Of a stretch of 64,000 bases of DNA, positions 54,974 to 63,667 are shown in pieces; the first letter of the stretch is position 1; each line of letters starts with the position of its first letter. Below the pieces are notes generated by a model. It had not been told where the DNA came from, did no database searches, and saw nothing but the letters and a program-made list of their open reading frames with translations. The DNA is from Novosphingobium sp. RL4. Lineage in GTDB: Bacteria > Pseudomonadota > Alphaproteobacteria > Sphingomonadales > Sphingomonadaceae. A program made the translations under genes and the position numbers. The stretch covers positions 3,002,001 through 3,066,000 of the forward strand of contig NZ_CP141944.1 of the NCBI RefSeq assembly GCF_035658495.1, in the 5' to 3' direction.

Positions 54974-56479
54974 TCAGGTCCAGTGGACCAGCAGGTCGGC
55001 GAGCGCATGGAACACCACCGCGCCGCCGATCAGCCACCCGGCCAGTTTCACCGCCCGCGCCGTGCCGTTGTCAGGCGCGGGCGGTGACGGCGCCTCCATC
55101 CGCGCCGAGGCCGCGCGCAGGAATCGCGGCGCTTCCCCGGCAATGCGCGAAAGCTCCAGCAGCGCCGCCTCCACCTTGTCCGGCGCGGCGAGGCCCGAAA
55201 TCCGCGAGGCGACGAGCCGGCCGCGCATCCCCTCCAGCGCCTCGGACAAGTCGAACCCGGGCGCGATTCCGGCCAGTACGCCGTCCATCGTCACCATCGC
55301 CTTGAAGATCAGCACGAGGTCCGGCGGCAGAACCAGCCCCTCCTGCCGCAGCAGCGGGAAGAAATCCGCCACCATCGCGTTCAGCACCAGCGCCCCGCTG
55401 CCGTGCCGGGCAACCAGGCGTTCGGAGGCACGCAGCAGCTTCTCCCGCGAAATCCCCCCGTTTTCCGACCATATCGCCAGCATGTCCGCCACGCCGCCGG
55501 GATCGCCGCTGCGCAGGGCGAGGATGAAGGTCAGGAACTCGTGCTGGCGGCGCGGACTTACCACCCCCACCGAACCGAGATCGAGCAAGGCCAGCCGATC
55601 TCCGGGAAGGCACAACAGGTTGCCGGGATGCGGGTCGGCGTGGAAGCGCCCGCCGATCAGCACCATCTCCAGCACCAGTTCGGCCCCCAGCGCGGCAATG
55701 CGCGAGGGATCGATCCCGGCCGCCCTCAAGACCTCGGGATCGCGCGGAGGAATGCCCGCGATATAATCCATGACCAGCACTTGCTCGCCGGTCCATTCCC
55801 AATGGATGCGCGGCACCTCGACACGGTCCAGCGCGGCAAGGTCCGCGCGGAGCAGGTCGGCGTTGCGCCCTTCGCCGGTGAAATCCAGCTCGTCGAGGAT
55901 TTCGCGCCCCAGCTGCTCGATCATCGCCGTGGGCCGCATCCGCCGCACCTGCCCGCTGCGCGCCTCCGCCATGGCCGCCAGATGGCGCATGAGCCTGAGG
56001 TCCGCCTCCATCCGCGCGCGAATGCCCGGGCGGCGGATCTTCACCACCACTTCGGTGCCATCCTTCAGCACCGCCCGGTGGACCTGTGCGATCGAGGCTG
56101 CCGCCAGCGGCTCGGTATCGAACCAGGCAAACGCGGTTTCCGGCGGCTCGCCCAGCGCGGCCTCCACTTCACCGCGCAGCGCCTCGAACGGCAGGCGCGG
56201 CGCATCGCTCTGGAGCTGCTCGAAGGCCGCGATCCATGCATCCGGCAGCAGATCGCGCCGGGTCGCGAGAATCTGGCCGAGCTTCACGTAAGTCGGCCCC
56301 AGCGCCTCCAGCGCGCGGCGCGTGCGCGTTGGCAGGTCGCGCGGCTCATGGCCCGCATCGTCCCCTTCGCCGAGGCCCAGCCGCACCGCCAGCGCCTCAA
56401 GACCGAACCGGACGATCACCGCCGACACTTCGGCCATCCGCGCCCGGTCCCGCGCCGCCACGGCTATCGACTTGAACAT
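54974..56479 (-). CDS. ABC1/UbiB-family atypical kinase-like protein
   Basis: A 501-residue UbiB-type protein: KxGQ motif GPTYVKLGQILATR (about 61-74), Ala-rich nucleotide loop AAASIAQVHRA, VVKIRRPGI with the Lys, DELDF and GRFHADPHPGNLL with DLGSVG. The family supports ubiquinone synthesis or lipid-soluble factor handling at the membrane. One or two C-terminal hydrophobic helices (KLAGWLIGGAVVFHALADLL). It ends three bases from the convergent M28 gene. Not linked to ubi genes here, so it may be one of several paralogues. Confidence 0.9.
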   Translation of the reverse strand: MFKSIAVAARDRARMAEVSAVIVRFGLEALAVRLGLGEGDDAGHEPRDLPTRTRRALEALGPTYVKLGQILATRRDLLPDAWIAAFEQLQSDAPRLPFEALRGEVEAALGEPPETAFAWFDTEPLAAASIAQVHRAVLKDGTEVVVKIRRPGIRARMEADLRLMRHLAAMAEARSGQVRRMRPTAMIEQLGREILDELDFTGEGRNADLLRADLAALDRVEVPRIHWEWTGEQVLVMDYIAGIPPRDPEVLRAAGIDPSRIAALGAELVLEMVLIGGRFHADPHPGNLLCLPGDRLALLDLGSVGVVSPRRQHEFLTFILALRSGDPGGVADMLAIWSENGGISREKLLRASERLVARHGSGALVLNAMVADFFPLLRQEGLVLPPDLVLIFKAMVTMDGVLAGIAPGFDLSEALEGMRGRLVASRISGLAAPDKVEAALLELSRIAGEAPRFLRAASARMEAPSPPAPDNGTARAVKLAGWLIGGAVVFHALADLLVHWT

Positions 56480-56596
56480 GCGTCACTCCTTCAGCGGTGG
56501 ACAACCGGGCTGACGGGGTTCCGGTTCCGGCGACATGCCCTGCTCCGGGGTCGGACGGAGTGGACAGCCCCGAATGCACAAAGCTAGGGATGGCGC

Positions 56597-57181
56597 ATGA
56601 GCGGCAGTTTAACGGGGGCGCTCAAGCCCTTATTCGCAGTAGCCCTGATGTCCACGCTGGCAGCCTGCGGCGGCGGCACCAAGTTCCGCCCGGTCAGCGA
56701 CGTGCCGGTACGCGTCGGCCCGCCCTACAAGGTGCGCGGCACGACCTACACGCCCGCCACCCAGCCCGGTTACGACGTGCTCGGCTATGCGACATGGTAC
56801 GGCAGCGAATCCGGCAACAAAGTGGCCAATGGCGAACGCTTCCGCCCCAGGTGGATCACGGCCGCCCACAAGACCCTGCCCCTGCCCAGCTACGTCGAAG
56901 TCACCTCGCTCGACACCGGCCGCCGCATCGTGGTGCGCGTGAACGACCGCGGCCCCTTCGGCGAGAGCGCCCGCGTCATCGACCTTTCCAGAGGCGCGGC
57001 GGAAGAACTGGGCATCCGGAACAAGGGCAAGGCCGCCGTGCGCGTGCGCGTGGTGGAGCCCCCCGAAAAGGACCGCGCCGCCTTGCGCAAGGGCAAGGCG
57101 GCGCAGGAACTGCCCCCGGTCAGCCCGGCGACGCTGGCGAACCTGCAATCGCAGTTCGAGCGCGGTGTGGGAACGCGGTGA
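56597..57181 (+). CDS. rlpA: RlpA-like lytic transglycosylase lipoprotein (copy 2)
   Basis: A 194-residue lipoprotein: lipobox LAAC with lipidated Cys24, then a double-psi beta-barrel with GYATWYGSESGNKVANGERFRPR and VVRVNDRGPFGESARVIDLSRGAAEELG. The conserved Asp of the RlpA active site is present. No SPOR domain follows; the C-terminus is a charged tail. It would act on peptidoglycan from the outer membrane. It has no obvious operon partner. Confidence 0.88.
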   Translation: MSGSLTGALKPLFAVALMSTLAACGGGTKFRPVSDVPVRVGPPYKVRGTTYTPATQPGYDVLGYATWYGSESGNKVANGERFRPRWITAAHKTLPLPSYVEVTSLDTGRRIVVRVNDRGPFGESARVIDLSRGAAEELGIRNKGKAAVRVRVVEPPEKDRAALRKGKAAQELPPVSPATLANLQSQFERGVGTR

Positions 57182-57211
57182 ACCGGAAGGGCAGAAAGCT
57201 CACAACCGGTA

Positions 57212-59833
57212 TCAGCGACCCGCCGCGACGAAGGCACCTCTGACCGTGCCACCTCCCACACTGGGCGAAAAGTACTCGAAATTGAAGTTGCCTCCGACTT
57301 CGTTGGCATTCGGCCCGAAGAACATGCCGTTGAGGGTTCCTTCAAGCCCGCCACCACGGGTGGCGGAAAAGCCACCGACGCGCTGCGCGTCGGCGGTCAC
57401 GTCCCCGATAGTGCCGGCGAAGCTCGTAGTCCCGAAACTCAGATCGCGTCCATTGGCGAGATTGGTGCCGCTGAGGGCGAGTTGACCGGATATCTTGCCC
57501 GTTCCGAAATTTGCGGAGAGAGATGACGTCCCGGAAACGTCGTACATGTCGATCCTGATATCGTTGTTGTAGATGACCGCGCTGCCATGTGCGACGCCCG
57601 TATAGCTCGCCGTTCCAGTGGTCGGCATGAGGCCTTTGGGCGTGGCCTGACCATAGGCGATATAGCCCATGTTATAGTTTCCGGCGCCCGATTGTGTCAC
57701 GCCTCCCGCCAGCACGTACTTCGCGAAGCCAGAATAGGTGAGAGCGATCCTGCCGCCCTTCCCATCGAAAATATAGCGATCCACCGCAGCATAGCTGGAG
57801 AAGCCTCCGCTGCTCACCGCCCCGGATCGATAAACCGTACGCTCAGCATTGGATGTCGCGCTGTCTACATCGGAGCTTTGCATGGCGGCGTATGTGCCGC
57901 TGCCCGAATTGCGGGTCACCCGGATCGCTCCGACAGGCGAGCCGGACGACAGTTCCACAGCGTAATCGGTGGTCGTCGCACCCGCGAAATTATCAGAATA
58001 GTCATTGTTTATAGTAACCCTATATGCCACCTCGGCGCCGATCCCATGTAACAGCGTAGTGCCTGTAATGTTGGCCAGGCCCGTGGGGGGAGAAATGGCA
58101 GGGTCGGTGCTGCCGATCAGATATCCGTTCGCCTTTCCGCCGGTCGTGCTCGAAAGCAGAAACGTACCACCGATCTGATCGCCTGCGTCACCGTAGAACC
58201 GCGCATCGAGATTGCCGGTATAATCTTTCGTACCATCGAGAGAAAGTGTGCCCGCAATCGCGTTCGTCGTGCTGGATATCGTAGCGCTGGTCGTCCAGGT
58301 CCCGTTGTCTGTGCCGCTGTAAACTGATCCCGCCGGCACGATCATGCTGGCCGGACTGAACAGACTGAGTTGATAATCGCCCGAACCGGATAGCGTGCCC
58401 GTTCCAAGGTTGGCTGCAAGACGTCCGGTTCCATCCAGTGTCTGCAATTGCTGTCCCGTTTCCAGCACGGCACCACCGATCCTGGCATTGTAATGTCCGG
58501 TTCCGGTTCGCGGAACAGCCGAGGAGGCCGTCTCGTCACCGTAGACATAGGCATCGAGGATCGTCGACGGCCCGGTCCGGTCATATTGCAGCCCCGCGAC
58601 CACGGCAGCCTCTTGCCCCATCCCCAAGAAGGCTGTCGTCTCGTCGTAAGTCGCCTCAACGTCGCGGCGCTGCAACGGGGCAAGGACCTGTCCGGACGAC
58701 CGGTAAAACAGTCCGCCGCGGCCCCATGCCGCATACTTCGCGAACAACCCGCTGGCCTGCCCCGTCGAAACGAGCTTTCCGTTGCCATCAAGCGAAAGCG
58801 AGACACTCTGCCCGCGCACGCGGAAGAAAGTGGCGTTTTCAGGATTTAAGATGCTACCGTGCTGGTTGAGCGGATAGTCGTTTCGGCCACCCCAGACCAC
58901 ACCGACCGTTGCTTCATCGGCATAGGCGCTGGAAAAGGTAGCACCCACCTCCGCCGCTCCTGGTCCGTAGAACGATCCCTGAAACGTACTTGTGCCAGTT
59001 TCGTAGTTCGTGGTGGTCCCGAGAATGCCGGCAAAGCCGTTGGTCCCGGACTTCATCATCGCATTGGCAATGAGAATGCTGCCATAGCCGGTCAGCCCCG
59101 TCTCGCTTTCCGTCATGGAGAAAGGCACGTTGGCGTGGATGGCCCCCGTCGCGAAATCGGCGTCGAGCCGACCGCTGCCTGCGAGAGTGTGGATATTGAT
59201 GTTGGACGCCGAAACGCCCAGCAACTTGACGTCATAACTAGCCGCACCAGTGCGCGGCATATCCGCGGCCGCTGTCTTCACACCATAAGCAAAAGCATCA
59301 AAACGCCCATCAACGCTCGACTTGCCTTCGGTCACCCGCTGCCAGAACCCGGCGCCGACATAGCGCGTCTGGCCGGCTCCGCTCCCTGTCTTGGACAGCG
59401 TCAGGAAGTCGGTCGTCGACTTGGCTGTCAGTTTGTAGGTGGTGACGGCCGCATTCGACTGGGCAGGATCGATATCAGCCTGCCGGAATGCTTGGCTGAC
59501 CGAGCCATCGGTCAGGGTGTAACTCTGGTTCGCGGCATTGTAGGCGATCGTCAGCGCCGTCTTCCCGGCGCTATGGGTCGCGGAGCCCGTCTTGGTCGAG
59601 ACTGAAATCTTGCCAAGGATCGCGTCGTTCGTGAAGTTCTCCGAGACCAGCGGCCCGATGAGATCGTCGTTCTTTGCCGTGGGAGTGGGAGTGGGAGTGG
59701 GAGTGGGAGTGGGAGTGGGTGTAGGCGTCGGCGTGCTGTTGACGTCGCCGCCACCACCGCAGGCCGCAAGCAACAGACTGAGCGCCGTAAGCGAGGTCAT
59801 GGTCGCCAACTTGGCGACGGGTACGGTCTTCAT
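57212..59833 (-). CDS. Large TbpB-like surface lipoprotein with three barrel modules
   Basis: An 873-residue lipoprotein: lipobox LLAAC with lipidated Cys25, a Thr-Pro repeat linker (about 33-52), then repeated modules that each end in the transferrin-binding-protein barrel signature: FYGPGAAEVGATF, FYGDAGDQIGGTF and FFGPNANEVGGNF. Module interiors repeat a TYxLTAK/RYDAASQSYTL and GTGRLAANLGTG-type pattern. With the Slam gene downstream of the same set it is a probable surface-exposed cargo for binding a metal, heme or protein ligand. ATG 59833 has AGGGGG seven bases upstream; TTG 59839 also possible. Confidence 0.85.
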   Translation of the reverse strand: MKTVPVAKLATMTSLTALSLLLAACGGGGDVNSTPTPTPTPTPTPTPTPTPTAKNDDLIGPLVSENFTNDAILGKISVSTKTGSATHSAGKTALTIAYNAANQSYTLTDGSVSQAFRQADIDPAQSNAAVTTYKLTAKSTTDFLTLSKTGSGAGQTRYVGAGFWQRVTEGKSSVDGRFDAFAYGVKTAAADMPRTGAASYDVKLLGVSASNINIHTLAGSGRLDADFATGAIHANVPFSMTESETGLTGYGSILIANAMMKSGTNGFAGILGTTTNYETGTSTFQGSFYGPGAAEVGATFSSAYADEATVGVVWGGRNDYPLNQHGSILNPENATFFRVRGQSVSLSLDGNGKLVSTGQASGLFAKYAAWGRGGLFYRSSGQVLAPLQRRDVEATYDETTAFLGMGQEAAVVAGLQYDRTGPSTILDAYVYGDETASSAVPRTGTGHYNARIGGAVLETGQQLQTLDGTGRLAANLGTGTLSGSGDYQLSLFSPASMIVPAGSVYSGTDNGTWTTSATISSTTNAIAGTLSLDGTKDYTGNLDARFYGDAGDQIGGTFLLSSTTGGKANGYLIGSTDPAISPPTGLANITGTTLLHGIGAEVAYRVTINNDYSDNFAGATTTDYAVELSSGSPVGAIRVTRNSGSGTYAAMQSSDVDSATSNAERTVYRSGAVSSGGFSSYAAVDRYIFDGKGGRIALTYSGFAKYVLAGGVTQSGAGNYNMGYIAYGQATPKGLMPTTGTASYTGVAHGSAVIYNNDIRIDMYDVSGTSSLSANFGTGKISGQLALSGTNLANGRDLSFGTTSFAGTIGDVTADAQRVGGFSATRGGGLEGTLNGMFFGPNANEVGGNFNFEYFSPSVGGGTVRGAFVAAGR
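59681..59734 (-). repeat. Hexanucleotide tandem repeat encoding Thr-Pro
   Basis: Nine six-base units: six perfect GGGAGT (plus strand) and three degenerate ones (GGGTGT, AGGCGT, CGGCGT), encoding TP repeats just after the lipidated Cys. Unit size keeps the frame, so copy change alters linker length only. Confidence 0.85.
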
Positions 59834-59907
59834 GAACAATCCCCCTGTTCAGAATGCCAAGGCAAGCCACCCACGTCTTGCCTCGGCGAGAATACAAGCC
59901 TGTGCTT

Positions 59908-60840
59908 TCAGTTCTTCCGGCCGACGACCGCGCCCGAGCCGTTGCCTATCTCCGGATTGCCGAGGCCCTGGCGCAGCGTGAACGCTCCGCCCATTTCCGA
60001 CGCACCCGGGCCGTAGAAGAACCCGTGCAGGTCCGCGGAATAAGCCGCGTTCAAATCCGAGGATGCCTCGAACTCGTTGCCCTTGTAGAACTGGTTGGGC
60101 GTCTTGATGATGCCATCGAGCTGCAGATTGCCGAAGACTTTGGTGCGCCCGTCGACCACGTGCTGGCCTGTCGGGCTCATCTCGAAGCGGACGGTTCCGG
60201 CTGCGAAATTCGCCGCGAAGCTGCTGGCGCCGGACAGCACATAGGCACCGGTTCCATCGGCGTACTGGCCGTCGATCCTGGTCTGATACGTCGCCGAGCC
60301 GGACTTCGGCATGTCGGAGGGGCTGGTCGTCACGCCGTAAGTGAAGAATGCCGTGCTCACGTCGAGATCGGTGCCCTTGTCGACGATCTTCTGCCAGGCG
60401 CCGTAGCTGGCGTAAGTGAGCGCCATGTCGGGATTGGCCGCGCCCGGCCTGAACAGGACGAAGTCTTCCTGCGTATTGCCGGCAATCTTGCGATAACCCG
60501 TCGTCGCGGCCGTATCGCCGAGCTTGTCGGCCGGGCGGAAGATCGTGGTGCCCATCGTCGTGCCGACGAGGGTGTAGGACTGGCTCGCGGCATCGTAACG
60601 CACCTCGGTCGGCGCCTGGACCGAACTCTTTCCGCTGGCGGCCCCGGTCGCGCGGGACAGCGAATAGTTCGCCTGCGCGTAGTAGGCCGTGAAGTCCTGG
60701 CTGACGCGCAGCTCCGCGAGAGTGGCATTCCCCTGGCCCGTGGGCGGCTTGGGGAGCGAGGCGACATCCTCTCCCCCGCCGCCGCATGCCGCGAGCAGGA
60801 CGCTGATCGACGTGACGAATATCGGATGCGAAAGCTTCAT
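59908..60840 (-). CDS. TbpB-like surface lipoprotein, single barrel module
   Basis: A 310-residue lipoprotein (lipobox LAAC, Cys19). One transferrin-binding-type beta-barrel with VRYDAASQSYTLVGTT, an ADKLGDTAATTG segment like that of the large lipoprotein, and the closing FFYGPGASEMGGAFTLRQ. It begins 11 bases after the Slam gene, hence in one operon, and is followed by the larger lipoprotein. ATG 60840 has GAGGGATAAGGAC upstream. Likely exported to the outer surface by the Slam protein; ligand unknown. Confidence 0.88.
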   Translation of the reverse strand: MKLSHPIFVTSISVLLAACGGGGEDVASLPKPPTGQGNATLAELRVSQDFTAYYAQANYSLSRATGAASGKSSVQAPTEVRYDAASQSYTLVGTTMGTTIFRPADKLGDTAATTGYRKIAGNTQEDFVLFRPGAANPDMALTYASYGAWQKIVDKGTDLDVSTAFFTYGVTTSPSDMPKSGSATYQTRIDGQYADGTGAYVLSGASSFAANFAAGTVRFEMSPTGQHVVDGRTKVFGNLQLDGIIKTPNQFYKGNEFEASSDLNAAYSADLHGFFYGPGASEMGGAFTLRQGLGNPEIGNGSGAVVGRKN

Positions 60841-60851
60841 GTCCTTATCCC

Positions 60852-62183
60852 TCAGAATGCCGAAGTGACGCCGAATTCCGCGGCAACGCGGCGGTAGTCG
60901 TAGATTTCGATGGAGGAGCGGTTGCGCTCCCATTTGAGGCGCACGAGCGGTGCGAAGCTGCCGAGGTGCAGCGCGCGCAAGGTGGCGGCGATGCTGGCGC
61001 TGTAGCGGTTTTCCCGGCGCCGCTCGGGGTAGAGGAACAGGCGCTCGTCCGCCTCCAGATGGCTGTAGGCCATGGTGCCGACCAGGGTGGTTCGGCCCAT
61101 TTCGCGGAACAGGTAGACCGAGGCGCCCCCGCTCGCGAGGGAATAGCCGGGATCGCGCGCGGCCTCGCGGAAGCCGTAGACCTGCAGGCCGCCGCCGAAC
61201 CGGGCGCTGAAGGCACGGTCGAGGCTGGCGGAAAGCGTGAAATCATCGGCGGTCTGGAGCGCATTGCGCTTGTTGTCGACATGGGAAATCCCGCCGTCGA
61301 GGCGGATCTGGCTGCGCTTACCCGTCGGGCGCTGCCAGCTTACGTTGCCGCCGATCGTCATGCTGTAGGGATCACGGCCGTACCAGCGCCACGAAGGGCC
61401 GAACGAGAAGGTGAGCTGGTTGCCGCCCCATGCATATTGCGGGCCGGCCTGCACCCCCACGGTCACGTCGTTGAAGTCCGGCTCGCGGTAGAGCGTGGCG
61501 CTGGTCGAGGCGCGCACCAGCAGGTCGGCTCCGGGCTGGATGCCGAGGCGGAAGTAGCCCTGCCCCTGAAGGTTGAGGCCCACGCCCGATTTCGCCTGCG
61601 CCTCGTCGTCCAGCGTGAAGTCACCGATCACGGTGCCCAGCGTGTCGGAACGGGTGGCGCGATTGATGTTGCTGTCCGGCGCGAGCGCGAACTCCACCGA
61701 ACCGCCGAACGGCTTCCGGGCGTTGAGCGCACGGGTATAGAAGCGCACGAGCTGTTCCACCGAGGTCGGCAGTCCCGCCGCCTGGGCCGCGCGCAGTTCC
61801 TTGCGGGCGGCGCCGAAATTGCCGAGCGAGGCCTGCATCCGGGCCAGCTCCAGCCGGACACGCGCCGCGCCGGGCTTGTCGTCAAGGATGCGGCGGAATT
61901 CGAGCGCGGCGTCGGCATAGCGCTTGAGATCGTCGCCCAGCATCAGGCCAAGACGGAAACGCGCCTCTGTCCGCACTTCGAGATCCCGGTCCTGCGACAG
62001 GGCCCGATAAGCCGTCTCCGCAGTCGCGAAATCACCTTCCGCGCGGGCCTGCTCGGCCAGTGCGAAAACCTGCGCGGCCGAAAGGCCCGCATGCGTGGCA
62101 GGTTGCGCCGCAGGCCACTGCGCGCCGGTTGCCCCCTGGCCCGCCGCGTCCTGCGCGCTTACGCCGGTGGCAAGGCCCGCCAA
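60852..62183 (-). CDS. Slam-type (surface lipoprotein assembly modifier) outer-membrane protein
   Basis: About 443 residues from TTG 62183: an N-terminal TPR-like helical domain (about 30-160, with AQVFALAEQARAEGDFATAETAYRAL and LDDKPGAARVRLELARMQ) and a C-terminal beta-barrel (about 175-443) with alternating aromatic strands ending in Phe, as in DUF560/Slam. Slam proteins move lipoproteins such as TbpB to the cell surface. The adjacent two lipoproteins are the likely clients. The codons before 62183 encode a good signal peptide back to an ATT at 62216 with GGGGG upstream, so the real start may be that ATT. Confidence 0.87.
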   Translation of the reverse strand: MAGLATGVSAQDAAGQGATGAQWPAAQPATHAGLSAAQVFALAEQARAEGDFATAETAYRALSQDRDLEVRTEARFRLGLMLGDDLKRYADAALEFRRILDDKPGAARVRLELARMQASLGNFGAARKELRAAQAAGLPTSVEQLVRFYTRALNARKPFGGSVEFALAPDSNINRATRSDTLGTVIGDFTLDDEAQAKSGVGLNLQGQGYFRLGIQPGADLLVRASTSATLYREPDFNDVTVGVQAGPQYAWGGNQLTFSFGPSWRWYGRDPYSMTIGGNVSWQRPTGKRSQIRLDGGISHVDNKRNALQTADDFTLSASLDRAFSARFGGGLQVYGFREAARDPGYSLASGGASVYLFREMGRTTLVGTMAYSHLEADERLFLYPERRRENRYSASIAATLRALHLGSFAPLVRLKWERNRSSIEIYDYRRVAAEFGVTSAF

Positions 62184-62343
62184 GACCGCTGCCGCCAGCC
62201 AATGCTGAATCGGAATGTCACACCCCCGTTTGGCGGTGTGTTAGTACTCCGATCAAATACTTGTCCAGATGCAACAAGACCGGGTCACCGGCGCGACGTC
62301 AAAATTCGGGCGGTGAACGGCATTTGTCACTATTGCAGCCCGT

Positions 62344-62793
62344 TCAGGCTGCCTCGCGCTCCGCGTAGACTTCGGCCTCCTTGCCGATGAGGATGTCAGC
62401 AAGGAACCAGTAGGCCTCGCCCCAGGCGGCGAGCACTTCGTCGGTTGCCGCTTCGCCCAGCACGTCGCGGATCGCGGGCAGCAGCGCTTCGGCGACCAGC
62501 GGATAGTGCTCTGCCTTCACGCCTGTATCGACATGGCGCTGCACCATGCGCGCCACCGCGCCGGTGAGGTTCTGGAGCTTGTCCACGTTCTGCGCATAAC
62601 CCAGGATCGCGGCGGCAAGACGGCGCGGCTGCTCGCCAGAGGTCTGCGCGGCCTGGTCGAACATCGCGCGCACGTCGGCATTCTCGAACAGGCGTTCGTA
62701 CATGCGGGTGGTGATCGCGACCCCGTGCTGCTGAAGCGCGGGCGCGGTTGCCTTGATCGTGGCGACGGTCTGTTCGCTGAGCGGAGCGGCCAT
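62344..62793 (-). CDS. Single-domain globin (Hmp-type)
   Basis: A 149-residue globin resembling the N-terminal domain of flavohemoglobin: proximal heme ligand His87 in MVQRHVDTGV, B10 Tyr32 and E7 Gln55 at the oxygen pocket, and AEAYWFLAD with GKEAEVY at the end. No reductase domain. It likely binds or detoxifies nitric oxide, since a NsrR site lies 17 bases upstream and an NsrR-like gene is divergent. The ATG at 62793 begins the globin; an upstream frame lies across the operator. Confidence 0.9.
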   Translation of the reverse strand: MAAPLSEQTVATIKATAPALQQHGVAITTRMYERLFENADVRAMFDQAAQTSGEQPRRLAAAILGYAQNVDKLQNLTGAVARMVQRHVDTGVKAEHYPLVAEALLPAIRDVLGEAATDEVLAAWGEAYWFLADILIGKEAEVYAEREAA

Positions 62794-62809
62794 TTCGATT
62801 CGTCCTTTA

Positions 62810-62832
62810 AAGATGCATTGTTGATGCATCTA
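62810..62832. promoter_or_regulatory. NsrR-type operator of the globin gene
   Basis: AGATGCAT and ATGCATCT are perfect 8-base arms with a five-base centre, matching the NsrR consensus pattern AAGATGCATTT...AAATGCATCTT in arms and spacing. It ends 17 bases before the globin ATG. Confidence 0.8.
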
Positions 62833-62846
62833 TACGCCGAAGGGAA

Positions 62847-62869
62847 AAGATGTAAATACGGCGCATCAT
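62847..62869. promoter_or_regulatory. Second, weaker NsrR-type site
   Basis: AAGATG and GCATCAT arms at the same 23-base spacing as the perfect site 37 bases away; the centre is unrelated. It ends 18 bases before the regulator's start codon, fitting autoregulation. Confidence 0.5.
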
Positions 62870-62887
62870 TTTAACCGGAGACCGCCC

Positions 62888-63307
62888 TTGCGCCTCACCG
62901 CGCACACCGACTACGCCCTGCGCATCCTGCTCCACGCCGCCGTGGAGCCGGAGCGGCTGTTCTCGATCGCCCAGGTTGCAGAGGCGCACGCGATCTCGCG
63001 CAATCACGCGATGAAAGTGGTCAACCTGCTCGGCAATGCCGGGCTGCTGGAGACGGTTCGCGGGCGGGGCGGCGGTTTTCGTCTCGGCCGCCCTGCACGG
63101 GAAATCGCGCTGGGCGAAGTCGTGCGGCTGACCGAACCCAACATGAGCCCCGCCGATTGCGGCAACTGCCTGCTTCAGGGCGCCTGCGGCCTCACCGGGA
63201 TCCTGCGCAAGGCCATGGCCGCCTTTCTCGCCGAACTCGACGCGCATACGCTGGCCGACGCCGCCATGGGAACCCGGCTGCCCTTCCCGCTTTTACAGTC
63301 TTCCTGA
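62888..63307 (+). CDS. NsrR-like Rrf2-family nitric-oxide-responsive repressor
   Basis: A 139-residue Rrf2 protein: winged helix at 1-80 with MRLTAHTDYALRILLHAA start and RGRGGGFRLGRPA wing. The cluster-binding Cys are 91, 94 and 100 (CX2CX5C), shorter than the spacing in E. coli NsrR (CX4CX5C), so the cluster geometry may differ. It should bind an iron-sulfur cluster and lose DNA affinity on nitric oxide. TTG start with GGAG eight bases upstream. Divergent from the globin it probably controls. Confidence 0.87.
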   Translation: MRLTAHTDYALRILLHAAVEPERLFSIAQVAEAHAISRNHAMKVVNLLGNAGLLETVRGRGGGFRLGRPAREIALGEVVRLTEPNMSPADCGNCLLQGACGLTGILRKAMAAFLAELDAHTLADAAMGTRLPFPLLQSS

Positions 63308-63406
63308 AGCGAAACTCTTCGAGAATTACTGGTCCGATCAATTGGCCCGATCATCGGGAACTTTCCCGTCGTACCCGCGTTCCTCCTCCAAAGAGGAGAG
63401 CCTGAA

Positions 63407-63565
63407 ATGAATATCGGAGCCGAAATCCCGTTCCGGCGCAGTCGCTTCGCGCGCAAGACCGGATCGTTGATCCTGGACCGCCAGCGCGAAGAGCAAAAGC
63501 AGGAACGCGATCCCGATTCCGATCCCATGCTTGTTTGGTCCAACGGTCGCTTCCGGTCCAACTGA
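63407..63565 (+). CDS. Small hypothetical protein (52 residues)
   Basis: ATG 63407 follows an excellent AGAGGAGAG ribosome site nine bases upstream. The product is basic then Glu/Gln/Arg-rich (FARKTGSLILDRQREEQKQERDPD), without a signal peptide or membrane segment. No family recognised. The ribosome site and composition make it a likely real gene. It is followed by two strong hairpins. Confidence 0.5.
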   Translation: MNIGAEIPFRRSRFARKTGSLILDRQREEQKQERDPDSDPMLVWSNGRFRSN

Positions 63566-63601
63566 CCGGACCCGATTCCCCCTGTCGGTGCGACCGTACG
63601 A

Positions 63602-63636
63602 CGCGCCGGAGCGCAACTTGATTGCGCTCCGGCGCG
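63602..63636 (+). terminator. Very strong hairpin (15-base stem)
   Basis: CGCGCCGGAGCGCAA (63602-63616) pairs perfectly with TTGCGCTCCGGCGCG (63622-63636) around a five-base loop, 37 bases past the small ORF. GAAAT follows, not a U-run. Confidence 0.55.
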
Positions 63637-63640
63637 AAAT

Positions 63641-63667
63641 CGTATGCGCCGCGAAATGTCGCATACG
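63641..63667. repeat. Second inverted repeat directly after the 63602 hairpin
   Basis: CGTATGCG and CGCATACG are perfect 8-base arms over an 11-base spacer, four bases after the previous stem. Confidence 0.5.
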
